A stretch of DNA of 64,000 nt from Podospora comata (GCA_017354895.1 CP071494.1:4712001-4776000), one strand, 5' to 3'. Counted from the first letter of the stretch, positions 34,807 to 47,880 are shown. The notes: generated by a model from the sequence alone, not told the origin. Numbers and translations: made by a program.

Positions 34807-36693
34807 AGTGGTGCTGGTGACGGGGTCGTTGGGGGAAAGAATGGTTATTTGGCTTGAGGGTGGCGCAACGGGTCATTTTTAGGGCAGAGACGAAGGCATG
34901 TTTTTAGTAAAGGCCATGCCTTGACAGTCAATGGAACCATTCAGCCATGAATGTTCAGCAAGGATTTGTGCATTATACCCTCTTGTGAGAACCGGACCGT
35001 TGAGAATTGGTACGGGATCCCTAATGACAGTGATTCAAAAAGAGTACAATCAAGACTTTCCACTGAACATCCATGAGTGAATCCATATATGTAGCAGCTG
35101 CTGTTATTCTTTAATAACACAGGGTGCCCGGCAAGATGCCGATGTCCAACATCACAACAGCCTGGGACTTTGGCAACACGAAAATTCAAGATGAGGACGA
35201 CTCTAAGTGCAGCGACACCGTCTGGAACGGACATAGGACCTCATGAATATACGACCGCTGCTGCTAAATAATGACTGCGATGCGCATGACATCATCCGTA
35301 TCGTTTATTAGCACGAATGATGACAGAAGTCTCGGCTTGGAGACAGGAGGAGGGAACCCACCAAGATCTCTTCGGCGTCTCCTCCTCTATGTACATACGG
35401 CCATCCTATTTTGCGCTATGAGCCTGGAGAAGCCAAGAAGAACAAGCCCTGCTTCGAGTATAATGTAATTCATGATCAAACGAGATCCGGTCCCGGCTTT
35501 GCTTGTTGTTGGTCTTCTTGATATCGACAGACAATGGCTAACACCCCCGCCATACGTTGGTCACTTGTTATCGCTTAGTGAGCTTTTTTGTGACATTGGA
35601 TCGGCTACCAGTTCTAATCAGCCCCCATCATCTGACTGGTCATTGCCGGTTTCTTCGGCTAACACTTTCTGGCTGTCATCCTCGTGGCAGCTGTTATTTA
35701 ATCGTTTCAAAAACTCGATCTTGGAACTTGAGGTTGGAGGTGGGGCTTATCGGATCCGTCCGACTCGATAACGTCAGGCCAAGGCCAATCAAGCTGTCAC
35801 GCAACTAAAAAAATCTGTGGAGCGTTGGATGGGGTCTTTTGAACGCGCAAAGGGGAGCACTTGCAGACCGGACGGGACCCCGTTGCCACGAGAGACACAC
35901 GCAGGATGAAAATATCATCAAACGCGAATGTTGTTCGATATTGCCGCAACAGGCGAGAAAAAGGCCAACGTTGACATTTGAAAAAGCAGCGGTTAACTCG
36001 TCCAAGGTGGGGTAAAAAACGGACAGGGTCTCCCGCTCATCAAAGGATCTTATCCTCGTGAGCTGTCTGATAGCATCCCGTGCTGTGGGCTCTGTGCTCA
36101 GTTCACATCTCGCAGCTTGCAGGCCGCCCCCCATTCTTCCCGATCGCCCCTCGCCCAGCCCGCCGCAACCTCTCCAGTCTGCTTTCCGTCATCCTTTGTA
36201 CCTGCACATCTTTCGTCAGAACCGGGCATTGTCAAGATTTGCAGCCGACTCTCAGTTGCCATATTCCAGGCAAGGCGGGTTACCCGACGCCGCCATCAGC
36301 AAGTCAGCGGCCATACTCACCGTTCCTTCGCCATCACCTCATCGATAGATATCGCAAATCGCTGTTGAAACCCATCAGGGTGTGGTTGCTGAGAGACCTG
36401 GACCCCCAACCTAACCCCCTCACCGCTTCCTACCAGTAAAAGCACGCGACTTTGCATCTCTTCCTCTCAACAAACCACCCAAGACCATTCGCTTTAGTCA
36501 CGGCTCGCCTCCCGACCACCGGAGTGGTCCTTTGCGAAGCGCCCTTCCTTTTTGGGGACCCCCGCGATAAACAACCTGTCACCTTTAGGGGTCTTCTTGC
36601 CCAGCCCCCTGTTGCCCAACATCATCAACCTCCATCCATCTCAGCGCTGTCGCTGTTGTGCTGTGTGTTCACAGTCGTCTTTCGCTGTTCAAA
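34807..36693. other. intergenic region with pyrimidine-rich leader
   Basis: 1.9 kb. The first part is the L10 3' UTR. From about 36100 to 36690 the + strand is C/T-rich with many short ORFs, typical of a long 5' leader or promoter of the next gene. No conserved protein or RNA is seen. Confidence 0.45.
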
Positions 36694-38484
36694 ATGGCAT
36701 TCCACCAGCCTACGCGACAAGTTCAACAACCGCGGATTGCCCGTGCCGAGTCTGAAGATGGGGGTTCTGCCATCCTCTCACCCCAGGCTCGCTTGGACAC
36801 CAATGAACCCCATACATGGGTTTTGTTTACACCAGGTACTGATGCCGGAACCACAACCTCCTACCTGAGCTCTGTCCAAGATGATCAGATCACGCCCGGG
36901 AGATCCAGAATCAGCGATTTGGGAAGCCTTGACACCGCAGCGCGCTCCGACTTCAACTCGCAACCGAGCAACTCCGTAGTGCCATCTGTGGCTCTTGTAA
37001 ACAGCATCGCAGAAGATGACGCCGAGCTTGACAGCCTCGACAGCCACCTCCCAGACTTCAGGACAGCGCATAGTCCATATCATCAGCCAGACATCATCCA
37101 TTCGACGCACATCTTCCCTGGTCACGATGGCCTGGGTTCGTTCCGATTCGAAGTGCCCGGTAATAGCGTACAGGCTCAGGAGCGCATGTATGCTTTTGAA
37201 CAGTTCAACCCAAATCGCGTCATGCACAGGAGGGAGAGCTTTGACTTGGCTCGCCTTCAGCTGGAGAGTCAAGAGCCAAAAGAGGCGGAGCGAAATCAGA
37301 GAATAGAGGCGTGGCGGTTAGAACAGAGTCAGCTTTTGTTGGAGGATATCAAAAAGGAAACAAAAAGGCGGAGGAGACAGTCAGAGCTGTCGGCACAGAG
37401 GGCTCGGTTGGAGAAGGGCGTCTTGGAAGATGTGATCGCAAGGAGCGTTGCCGACGAGGAAGCCGAAGATATCAATCTTGCCGGTACAGAATGGCACGAC
37501 CAGGATGAAGCATCAACGGACACCTCGAAGGGAGGATTGTGGAGTCGACTCACGCGCAAGGTAATCTGCGACATGATGGGCATTGATGACAAGCTGCTCG
37601 CCATTCTATTTGGGGAGGTGCTTCCGGATGAGGACGACATGAAAACTCCCAGGGGGTCTCCCAAGGACTCAGCTCACCCCGCATTTGCGAACAAGGAATT
37701 AGAGTCACGCGACGACTCGACATGGCAACTACACATGCTGGAACGGATTGCAAATGAGCTTGGCGGAATTGTCCATCAGATGTCGACACATCCTGGGGCC
37801 TTTTCCACTTACAGTCGTGTTCAACAGACGCCCCTTCCATACGCCGGGTTGCCCATGATACCAGAAGCGCCAGACAGCATGCAAAGGATGAACAGCAGCG
37901 CCGCTTCCATGCCGCAATTCAAGCCCACCATTGGACAATCGGCAGATGCTGGCATTGCGCAGCCATTGAATGCCATCCCGTCCACGTCCTCAGACGCTAC
38001 CCCTGATGTGGCCACCAGCAACGGCCAGACTTTTACGCAACAGGAGTGGGAGCAAGATCTTGATATCCGCCTCGTTTTCCGCTACCTACGGTCACGATTT
38101 ACCTCGTCTCGCCCATCATCTCCTCCGTTCACATCGGGAACATCGCATCTAGCCACCTCGAGCACCCAAGAGTTAGCGGCCAAGGCAGCCCGGATTCGAC
38201 AGCACCATCCACTGGTATCCCACGCACATGCGAATTCACACGGCCACCACCGGCCCCGTCCGGCGGAGCGACGCAGTTTCAGATCAACAACGCCGGCTAA
38301 TCCCGTCACAATGAGACATGGTCCCGGTAGCTGTGCAAGCCAGAGCACGAGGCGATCTGCGAGGAGGAGTAGCATGTCTTCGAGGCAATCATCTCGGCAT
38401 TTTTGGGACATTGGGGGCTCCATTGGGACTGGTAGTATCATTGCTAGCGCCGGGCCTATTATGGGAAGTTGGGGCGAGGTCTAA
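36694..38484 (+). CDS. conserved-looking fungal protein of unknown function
   Basis: A single exon of 596 residues from MAFHQPTRQV (an in-frame ATG 12 codons earlier is possible). I do not recognise a named domain. The first 190 residues are disordered. A basic/acidic helix with KKETKRRRRQSE follows near 230. Two hydrophobic, probably folded stretches come next: WSRLTRKVICDMMGIDDK with LLAILFGEVLPDEDD near 283-315, and LHMLERIANELGGIVHQMS near 350. A third, DIRLVFRYLRSRF, is near 457. The C-terminus is Ser/Arg/His-rich and ends with a Gly/Ile tail (GSIGTGSIIASAG). No signal peptide or clear membrane span is seen. The even codon bias supports a real gene. Confidence 0.8.
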   Translation: MAFHQPTRQVQQPRIARAESEDGGSAILSPQARLDTNEPHTWVLFTPGTDAGTTTSYLSSVQDDQITPGRSRISDLGSLDTAARSDFNSQPSNSVVPSVALVNSIAEDDAELDSLDSHLPDFRTAHSPYHQPDIIHSTHIFPGHDGLGSFRFEVPGNSVQAQERMYAFEQFNPNRVMHRRESFDLARLQLESQEPKEAERNQRIEAWRLEQSQLLLEDIKKETKRRRRQSELSAQRARLEKGVLEDVIARSVADEEAEDINLAGTEWHDQDEASTDTSKGGLWSRLTRKVICDMMGIDDKLLAILFGEVLPDEDDMKTPRGSPKDSAHPAFANKELESRDDSTWQLHMLERIANELGGIVHQMSTHPGAFSTYSRVQQTPLPYAGLPMIPEAPDSMQRMNSSAASMPQFKPTIGQSADAGIAQPLNAIPSTSSDATPDVATSNGQTFTQQEWEQDLDIRLVFRYLRSRFTSSRPSSPPFTSGTSHLATSSTQELAAKAARIRQHHPLVSHAHANSHGHHRPRPAERRSFRSTTPANPVTMRHGPGSCASQSTRRSARRSSMSSRQSSRHFWDIGGSIGTGSIIASAGPIMGSWGEV

Positions 38485-40075
38485 ATGTATGGTCAACGTC
38501 TGGTTGGGGACGCATTTTCGGCGCACATCTCTGTTTCCTTTTTCTTCTCGGTATTTAGACCCTAGAAGGTCATATTTGGACATCATGTTGCAAGAAGCGG
38601 TCAATATATTCCTATCATAATGGAGCACACAACGGAAGCAGGGCGTATTGGTTACCGGGGGAGCATTCGTCACCCACCACTCATGAGTCAGAATCAGTTA
38701 GACATTTCGATGGTTTGAAATCCCAACAATTTTTTTCCATACATGGATACAACTCCTCAGCCTCAATCGTCGCCCTGCGTTTCCAATGGATATAAACATG
38801 AGCGGCAAGTTAGCATTCATATAACGGCGATGCGAGTGTAAGCCTCGTTAATCAGATGTGAACGACCGGGTGACTACCGAGCACAAGCTTTTGATCCACC
38901 GACGACATGGTACGTCCCATTCGCCGGAGAGATCAAGAGACCACTTGGGGTGGCTGGGCTGCAGGGCACCGAGAATCTGAGAGGGTGAGAAAAGAGGAGA
39001 AGCTCTCACAGAGGTACCAACCGCCCATTGCGACGCGGTCAACCGAGACAGGGATGCTAAGTGGTTTCTAACCAATGGTTGAGCTCCAGCATCGCGACAG
39101 GTCGAAGCGAGCAAGGGTTCAGCAGCCAATTCGAGGACGACCCGCTATGGATCTTCACCCCTCGACGCGTTTGTTCATAATGAGCATCCAATCGCCTCTT
39201 TTCTGCTTGTTTATCAACGCTGCAGCGAGGCACAACAAACGGGTCAAAAGTGGATCGAAACGGTATTCACGTTGAAAAGGGTTGCATAGTATGCATGGCC
39301 GAGTCATCTGGCAGTGCTGGCTATCACAGGTCGACAGGGATGAGCGAAATCGTGTGTTCCTGGGCTTCACCTCCTTCCTGGATGTGTTCGTGCTCCCCCA
39401 CCCCGCCTTGCACCTTGCCCGATTCTCTGACCTGAACCTGAGTTTGCGACCTGTGACCTGCAACTTGCGTTTTGCGACTTGCGACATCGTGGTCCCAAGC
39501 TTCCCCAGTGTTGCCTACAACGCCTCACTTTTTTTTCTTTGCTTCGCCTTTGCTACCTGCCTGTTCGTGCACTGCGCGCCTTTTGGTCGGATCACCTGTT
39601 CACAGTTAGACTTCGAGAATCACTATTCGTACCTATATTAGATACCAGTTGGTTGCCGTTTGCTAGCCCGTCTTCTTCCCCACCTCACCTTGTCGCCATG
39701 TCTGTGTAGGCTTGTCGCATTGTCGCAAAGCTGCGCAAGCACCCTGTGGCGTCTGAGGATGCCAATACGCCTGCTTGGGAAGCTGAGCTGCGGCGCCTGA
39801 AGCTATCCATCTCCCTCAGACAAGCTGACCAGGAACAGTATCATGTACTAAGCCCGCCGTGTCCTCGTCAAGTCGCGACCCAGCTTAGTCCTGGCGTTGG
39901 GTTGCACCGGAAACTTGCCCGACTTCTCGTCCTCTCCTGCAATCTACACTCTGCAACCTGCAATCTCGCCCATTTCCTTTCCCTCAGGAAGCCATCCGAC
40001 CCAACTTGTTCCACCACCCAACAACTCACCGTGTGGAGGGTCAATCGCATTGGGAGATGATCTCCCGAGGCCCCA
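38485..40075. other. intergenic region / long leader with short repeated words
   Basis: 1.6 kb between two + strand genes. The segment 39425-39487 repeats GACCTG, TTGCGAC and CTGCAA words. A 15-bp palindrome sits at 40052-40066, just before the next start codon. Short ORFs here (for example 39746-40060) show no family likeness and probably belong to a leader. Confidence 0.5.
39425..39487. repeat. short imperfect repeats (GACCTG / TTGCGAC words)
   Basis: Roughly six interleaved copies of TGACCTG, TGCGACCTG, TGCAACTTGCG and TTGCGACTTGCGAC in about 60 bases, upstream of the 1113-residue protein gene. CTGCAACCTGCAATC recurs near 39951. Confidence 0.6.
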
Positions 40076-43000
40076 ATGGCTGCGACTCCTTTCGATCCCT
40101 CTGTCCAGGGCAACTCTTTTGTATTTGACATCTACACCGATGGCCAAGCCTTGCGCGCGCCGGCGCCTGCTCCCGCGACTTTCCTCCCTGGCGGACCATG
40201 CAACTACACCGACCCATCTCTCCCGCGATGCGGTTGCCGCCGGTTCTGGAGCAATTCTGCTCTCGCCGCAACGGGTACCGTCGAGATTTGCATGTGCTCA
40301 CATCATGCCTGCTTCCATGAGGATGCCCCTTCAGGTCAAACCCAGCAGACCCAGCTTGGCCCAACCCAGATCTTGCCTGTGGCTGGCGTCGTAGGCCAGG
40401 AGAACCAAAAGCCCAGGAGCCACCGGGAACCGCTGAGTCCCGTCCAGGAGCTAGTGAACTGGCCGATGCCCACCAGCTTTGGGGCATCGTTGGATCTAAA
40501 CCTGCTGGACTTTCAAAATACGGAACCTAACCCAAGGATAGAGGCCACCACTCCACTGCCGATTGGATACCTTCAGCCGGCTCAGGACAGCCCAATGCCC
40601 GACACATTCAACCACTGGGGGGAGATAATCGAGACTCAGGCCGAGAACATTAGCCTCAGCGGGTTTCCAACACTTCCAGCTCAGTGTCTGCTGACCCAAG
40701 GACCTCCATCGACAACTTCATCCAGCCAGGCCAGATATTTACGACCATTTGCTGGGAGGGGATTGCAGACGCTCAATGTGCTTAGAGAGGATGCCGTTTG
40801 CCCAGGACCTAATGATGATGACCCTACTCAGGAACATGATCCATTGTCCAGGCGCGAGCGGGAGGAGACACCCAAGGCGTCTTCGCATTCACAGGGCAAA
40901 ACTCCAAAACCTGATGACAACAGCGCATATCAGAAACTCACCGAAACAGTCGAGTCACACGAACAGCGAATAGACAGACTCGAAAACACCTCCTTTTCTG
41001 TTGCCGGCCACGAAGAATGCCACGACAAGCACGACAACGTCGACATGCGAGTCACGGAACTGGAGTCACGGGTGGATGAAGTGGAAAAAATGCTGAACGA
41101 CAATGGGAGCGTGGTGGGAAGCAGGCGACACACTCGGAATGATGCTATTGCCGACGATGCTACCGCCAGTGTGGTCTCTGTAGCCACCAACACGACAATT
41201 TCCGCATCCAACCGGGTTGAGGTGTACAACCAGATCCAAAAGCTCCAGGCTCAAGTCAACCAGCTGCAAGCTGCCGCGTTGCCAACGTACGCCAAACCCT
41301 GGGAGCTTGAAGTCGTGTTTATGCCGTTCCCCCTGAAAGGCGTGTGGGTGCAGGCAAACGAGTTTCCTGCCCAACGCCGGTCTCTAGGTGGTGATGGGGA
41401 GTGGACGCAGATGCAAAACACGCTCAGCAGGGCAACACCAGATCCGCAATCACCCAAATTTGCCGAGTGGCCCGGTCAATCGCCAGAGTCGAACTGGTTG
41501 CTTCCAAGGGCGTTCGCGGCAGGAAGAATCATTGATCAGAGATTAAAGAGCCGCGGCCTCATCAAGACAGTTCTGGTTCGAGGAGCTGATGCCCGCAGTG
41601 TTCAGCTTGCCATTCACGATGCCTTCTCTGAAGTCCTCCGGGTATCTGCTCTCGCTGGAGTTCGATCAGATTATTCGCCAAACTCTCCGCTAAACGAGTT
41701 CATGGGTCTGAGACAAGCATGGGTTCCTCTGCGAAAGCTTCACAAGGACTCAAAACTACGATTTCTCACACCAGCTGAGATGGCAACACCAGCGCTGTGG
41801 GATTTCACCTTTCTGGTTTCGAGTGTCATCATGAAAGCCAGCGGTGTCCACCGTCTGTACATCACGCAACCCGAGGCATATCTCCAGGATCATCCCTTGG
41901 GCTATCATGCGATGGATGCTGGTTGGACATGGCAAAGGCTTCGCGAATTGAGTAGATTCTATCCCGACTCTCAAAGTACCACCGGCGATGTTCCCGAGGC
42001 CGATGCTATGGAAGAATGCTGGGCGTGGAATGATCGGGTGGATGAGCCTCCAAGTCACAACGCATCCGTCCTGAGCCTTCGCCACTCACACCTACAGCGT
42101 TTGTCTAGACGCTCCTCCACCGAGCCCTCGCAGCAGTTTTATACCGGTGTGCAGTCGCCCATACTCACCAACGGTCCGAGCTTCATCCGTGCAGGGTCTC
42201 CTCTTACTCAAAGAGAACGAAAGGGCTCTTGGCCGCCACAGTTTACTCGGGCTGGCTCAGTCCCACCACCTTCCATACCTATACAGTCTGCGCAATCCGT
42301 GGCCCGACGACGTGTCTCGACCGTAGCGCCCTATGAGCGGCGCTCCTCCCCTCTGGTCACTCGTCCAACCCCACGGATCACTACTGTTCAGACGTCTGGC
42401 GTATCAACTAAGAAGCGACGACTGGGCACCCGCTCGCCGAGTCTCGTCCCGCGCAACACACCTCGTTGGAGCCGCACCAGCATGAGCCGGTCGCCATCTC
42501 TCGCCCCGCCAGGCATGTTCGGCCACCACGACGAGCGCGACCGTACACCGTTTTACTATGCAACCCCTCACAGTGAAGCTGTGGGCGAATACGGCTATCA
42601 GCGTGGGGGAAGCCGGGGCCCTCCCCAGGCAATGTTGCGCACCAACGGCTACGAACCTGACGACGATGAGGACGAAGAGATGACAGATGATTTCCAGGAC
42701 GATGACACCCAAGGAAGCTCGTCGGACCCCTGCGATAGTGAAATGACTCATGACGACTCTCTTGCCAAACAGGTGAGAGTCAGCCAGGGATCGTTTGGTT
42801 TTGGAACCGACGGCGAGGGCAATGACATGGATGACGTCGACATTGATGTCTACGAAGACGACGAGGAAGACGAGCTTGATGGAGTCGACACCGATCACAC
42901 TCCCGGCCGTCAAAACCATTACCATAGCAGCCACGCCGCCTGGGGCAACCAAGCCGCTGCCGCGCATGTTACCAGACCGGAAGACATCCCGCGGGCTGGA

Positions 43001-43417
43001 ATTGAGGATCAGATGTCTGATGGTGAAAACGTGGACCCTTCCTCCTCTTTTTCTTCCTTCGCCTCGGATGTATCCGGATCATTCCACTCTTCCCAATCGA
43101 GACAGCAGCAACACGACGACCAACAAGAAGAGATAAAAATCCACCAAGACGAAGACGAAGAAGACCGGGAAGAACGAAGGAGCAACACCAGCGCGAGAAG
43201 CAGCCAGGCGCCGTCCGAGTACAGCAGCAGACCGGGCCCATGGAATATCGTTCCTTCTCCTGCTAGTCCTACCAGGACTATCACAGCTGACACCAAGGCT
43301 GTGGCGGCCAGTCAGCAAGAAGCAGGTGTCAAGGCCCACTCCATCAAAAGGGAGAGATCTAGCCTCAATTCTCTGATGGATTTCAGGATTCACGAAGACA
43401 GGACGGCTCAGTCATGA
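40076..43417 (+). CDS. large unrecognised protein with N-terminal Cys/His cluster
   Basis: A single exon of 1113 residues starting MAATPFDPSV. I do not recognise the family. Residues 42-81 hold a dense Cys/His set: C42, C52, C54, C72, C74, H76, H77, C79 and H81, ending EICMCSHHACFHED. This looks like a metal-binding module. Coiled-coil heptads follow at about 285-345 (TVESHEQRIDRLENTS, MRVTELESRVDEVEKMLND) and 381-400. A folded stretch at about 408-645 has WELEVVFMPFPLKGVWV, AIHDAFSEVLRVSALAGVR, LWDFTFLVSSVIMKASGVH and HAMDAGWTWQRLRELSRFY. The rest is Ser/Pro/Arg-rich, then strongly acidic (about 860-960), with a basic KREREE-free end. No membrane span. A nuclear regulatory or chromatin role would fit the composition but is a guess. 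Confidence 0.82.
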   Translation: MAATPFDPSVQGNSFVFDIYTDGQALRAPAPAPATFLPGGPCNYTDPSLPRCGCRRFWSNSALAATGTVEICMCSHHACFHEDAPSGQTQQTQLGPTQILPVAGVVGQENQKPRSHREPLSPVQELVNWPMPTSFGASLDLNLLDFQNTEPNPRIEATTPLPIGYLQPAQDSPMPDTFNHWGEIIETQAENISLSGFPTLPAQCLLTQGPPSTTSSSQARYLRPFAGRGLQTLNVLREDAVCPGPNDDDPTQEHDPLSRREREETPKASSHSQGKTPKPDDNSAYQKLTETVESHEQRIDRLENTSFSVAGHEECHDKHDNVDMRVTELESRVDEVEKMLNDNGSVVGSRRHTRNDAIADDATASVVSVATNTTISASNRVEVYNQIQKLQAQVNQLQAAALPTYAKPWELEVVFMPFPLKGVWVQANEFPAQRRSLGGDGEWTQMQNTLSRATPDPQSPKFAEWPGQSPESNWLLPRAFAAGRIIDQRLKSRGLIKTVLVRGADARSVQLAIHDAFSEVLRVSALAGVRSDYSPNSPLNEFMGLRQAWVPLRKLHKDSKLRFLTPAEMATPALWDFTFLVSSVIMKASGVHRLYITQPEAYLQDHPLGYHAMDAGWTWQRLRELSRFYPDSQSTTGDVPEADAMEECWAWNDRVDEPPSHNASVLSLRHSHLQRLSRRSSTEPSQQFYTGVQSPILTNGPSFIRAGSPLTQRERKGSWPPQFTRAGSVPPPSIPIQSAQSVARRRVSTVAPYERRSSPLVTRPTPRITTVQTSGVSTKKRRLGTRSPSLVPRNTPRWSRTSMSRSPSLAPPGMFGHHDERDRTPFYYATPHSEAVGEYGYQRGGSRGPPQAMLRTNGYEPDDDEDEEMTDDFQDDDTQGSSSDPCDSEMTHDDSLAKQVRVSQGSFGFGTDGEGNDMDDVDIDVYEDDEEDELDGVDTDHTPGRQNHYHSSHAAWGNQAAAAHVTRPEDIPRAGIEDQMSDGENVDPSSSFSSFASDVSGSFHSSQSRQQQHDDQQEEIKIHQDEDEEDREERRSNTSARSSQAPSEYSSRPGPWNIVPSPASPTRTITADTKAVAASQQEAGVKAHSIKRERSSLNSLMDFRIHEDRTAQS

Positions 43418-44111
43418 TGCGGGAGCTGAGGATTGGTTCTGGAAATCTCATCTTTACTATCCTAGTACATACGTTTTCTTATATTTTTTCCTTATCACTA
43501 TTTGGATCAGTTTAAGAGAGGCGGGGTTTGAGGATAGCGATGATCTAGGTTCTTATTATCACTCTCGGATTTCTCACTCACACATGGCGTTTTGGTTCTT
43601 GGATCTCAAGCGAGCATCTTTGGCTACTATCTCACAAGGGTTGCGGTGGGCGGTTTGTTTTGTCTATAGGGGGTTTGGCAATTGGGAATATCATGTACAG
43701 GGAGCGAGTGGAGCGATAATTTATGTATTAGCGGGTCAAGAAGGTTTATCTGGCAAGTTTTTTATCTTGCATTTTCATAGCGGCATGGTTACCTACGTAA
43801 ATATATCTCATCTCTGTCTCTATGTTTGTGGTCTGTATGTAGTGTATGTTCCCTCGACTTGGTTGGTGTACGAGTGTGGTACATAGGCCAGTATTCACCT
43901 GTGTAAACCTCAGACTTAATAATTTCAAAACAGCAGAAAGAAGAATATAACGACAGCAACACCAAACACAGACATCATTGTTGGTATCATATCGCAGTAT
44001 CTCTAAAATCATGGCTCGTAAATGCAATAATAACCCACAACCACCCTTTTTTGCACCGCCGGCCCCTGAAACGCCAAAACTCCAGTCCCCTCTTCTTTAG
44101 CAGGCGACAAA
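43418..44111. other. convergent intergenic region
   Basis: 694 AT-rich bases between convergent stops. Nothing beyond expected 3' UTRs is seen. Confidence 0.5.
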
Positions 44112-46059
<1,948 letters not shown>

Positions 46060-47880
46060 ATGTCGATACGCATTGCTCTGGAGAACCCGCCCGAGTTCTA
46101 CACGAACTTGGATATCATGAAGGGCCATGTCGTGCTCACCCTTAGCCGGCATGAGACAGTGGGCGCCATCATCGTGAAGCTTGAGGGAGAGTCAAGGACG
46201 GCCTTGGGAATCCCAAACGACAACTCTAGCACCGGAGTACCGCACAGAGAAATGCCATCGGCCGGGGACATCATCTACGAAAACCACAAGATTCTCTACA
46301 AAGTAGCCCAGGCATTTCCCAACGAGAACGCTCCACCTCAGGCCGGTCCCATCGTACTCAACCCAGGTCAGCATCATTTTCCCTTCCAGTTCAAGTTTCC
46401 CTTCAACAACTCATGTGGCAACGCCGAAGCCATGGCCAAGATTGGGGGTGTTGTGAATGCCGGTGGATTCGCTCCAGGAGCTGGACTATTTGGACTAGGC
46501 GGAATCCGCGTGATGGACGGGACCAAGCAGTTGATGTACTCTCACGTTACAAAGACGTTACCTCCTAGTTTCACGGGATTCCCTGGCGAGGCAGAGATTC
46601 GATACTACGTCAAAGTCACGATACAAAGGCCGGGCTTATTCAAGGAGAATTGGAGATATCAAATAGGACTCAAATTCTTACCCATCGAACCACCCAGACC
46701 ACCAAAAAGCAACCAAGAGGCATATGCCAGGCGTCCATTCGCCTTTGCGCCTCGCACGCCACCTTCCACGGCGCCACCGTCTACTAAGAAGCGGACCTCG
46801 TTCTTTGGAAGGAGTACCACTCCGCAACCACCACCACCGGTTGGCGGATCCTCGAACCCATCCTCGTCGGCCGAGGCCAGCTTAGCAACACCGCCCTCGA
46901 TCGAGATGTCTGCTCGCCTCCCACATCCAGCTATTCTGACATGCAATAAGTCAATACCACTACGACTTATCGCCAAGAAACTGGTACCCAGCAATGGAGA
47001 GGTGTACCTCGTAGCTATACAGATTGACCTCATCGGCAAGACCATCGTACGATGTCAGGACTTGGTCAATAACGAGTTAAACCGTTGGGTGATAGTCTCA
47101 CGCCAGGGTCTTTCCATACCTGTATCCAAGCCAGACGACGCCGTAGGAACCGAGGTTGTCCTTCCCGATGCCATCTGGAACAACGTGCCTCTCCCCAACA
47201 CCGTCATGCCGAGTTTCCAGACGTGTAATCTGAGGTACTTTCTCTTGTGCTCCCTGCCACCTTTCTTATTCCTATTACTGACACCCCCGCGATTTAGTCG
47301 TGAGTACCAACTGGAAGTCAAGCTCGGACTCGCCTGGGGAAAGCCAGACGGCGCCAACCACGCCTCCAACAGCTCCTCTTTCTTTGGCGGTTCCAACCGG
47401 AACAAGGGCAAGAACCTCGCCAACATCCCACAGGAGATCCACCTCCCCCTCAACTTCAGCAATGTCCAAGTTTTCTCCGGTCTCACTCCCCCAGCAGAAT
47501 TGGTAGAGGCCATGCGTCAAGGACGAACACGACCAGCCAGGAAACAAACCGGTCCTAATGGTCGTCCTCCACAGCAACAACCTCAACCACAGCCCAATAT
47601 CCCACCTCAAGGTGTGGCTTCTTCATCACACCCACCTGCACCAGTGCTGCCGCCTAGACCGGTGGCAGCCACACCACAGAACGATGCCTCGGAAGCGGCG
47701 CTTTACCCGCCTCAGTTAAGACCGGGACAAGACGCACCGCCGTATGACGATGCGCCCCCTACATATGAGGAGGCAATGGCGGAGGAGATGACTGGGCCGG
47801 TTTTTCCAAGCACGGCAAGACCGGCCTACAGCGGAGTGACGGATGAGAATGCGGCGAGTAGTTTGCCTGAGAAAAATTAG
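46060..47880 (+). CDS. alpha-arrestin (ART-type ubiquitin-ligase adaptor)
   Basis: Two exons, 46060-47234 and 47298-47880, giving 585 residues. The N-arrestin half starts SIRIALENPPEFYTNLDIM with GAIIVKLEGESRTAL and HHFPFQFKFPFNNSCGN. The C-arrestin half has HPAILTCNKSIPLRLIAKKL and EVYLVAIQIDLIGKT. The disordered tail contains APPYDD and DAPPTYEEAM; the PPTY (about 545-548) is a PY motif of the kind that recruits Rsp5-type ubiquitin ligases. Such proteins direct endocytosis of membrane transporters. The intron is 63 nt with a TACTGAC branch, a multiple of three and without a stop, so intron retention would add 21 residues (LCSLPPFLFLLL-like) between the arrestin strands; the spliced form fits the family better. 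Confidence 0.88.
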   Translation: MSIRIALENPPEFYTNLDIMKGHVVLTLSRHETVGAIIVKLEGESRTALGIPNDNSSTGVPHREMPSAGDIIYENHKILYKVAQAFPNENAPPQAGPIVLNPGQHHFPFQFKFPFNNSCGNAEAMAKIGGVVNAGGFAPGAGLFGLGGIRVMDGTKQLMYSHVTKTLPPSFTGFPGEAEIRYYVKVTIQRPGLFKENWRYQIGLKFLPIEPPRPPKSNQEAYARRPFAFAPRTPPSTAPPSTKKRTSFFGRSTTPQPPPPVGGSSNPSSSAEASLATPPSIEMSARLPHPAILTCNKSIPLRLIAKKLVPSNGEVYLVAIQIDLIGKTIVRCQDLVNNELNRWVIVSRQGLSIPVSKPDDAVGTEVVLPDAIWNNVPLPNTVMPSFQTCNLRYFLLCSLPPFLFLLLTPPRFSREYQLEVKLGLAWGKPDGANHASNSSSFFGGSNRNKGKNLANIPQEIHLPLNFSNVQVFSGLTPPAELVEAMRQGRTRPARKQTGPNGRPPQQQPQPQPNIPPQGVASSSHPPAPVLPPRPVAATPQNDASEAALYPPQLRPGQDAPPYDDAPPTYEEAMAEEMTGPVFPSTARPAYSGVTDENAASSLPEKN

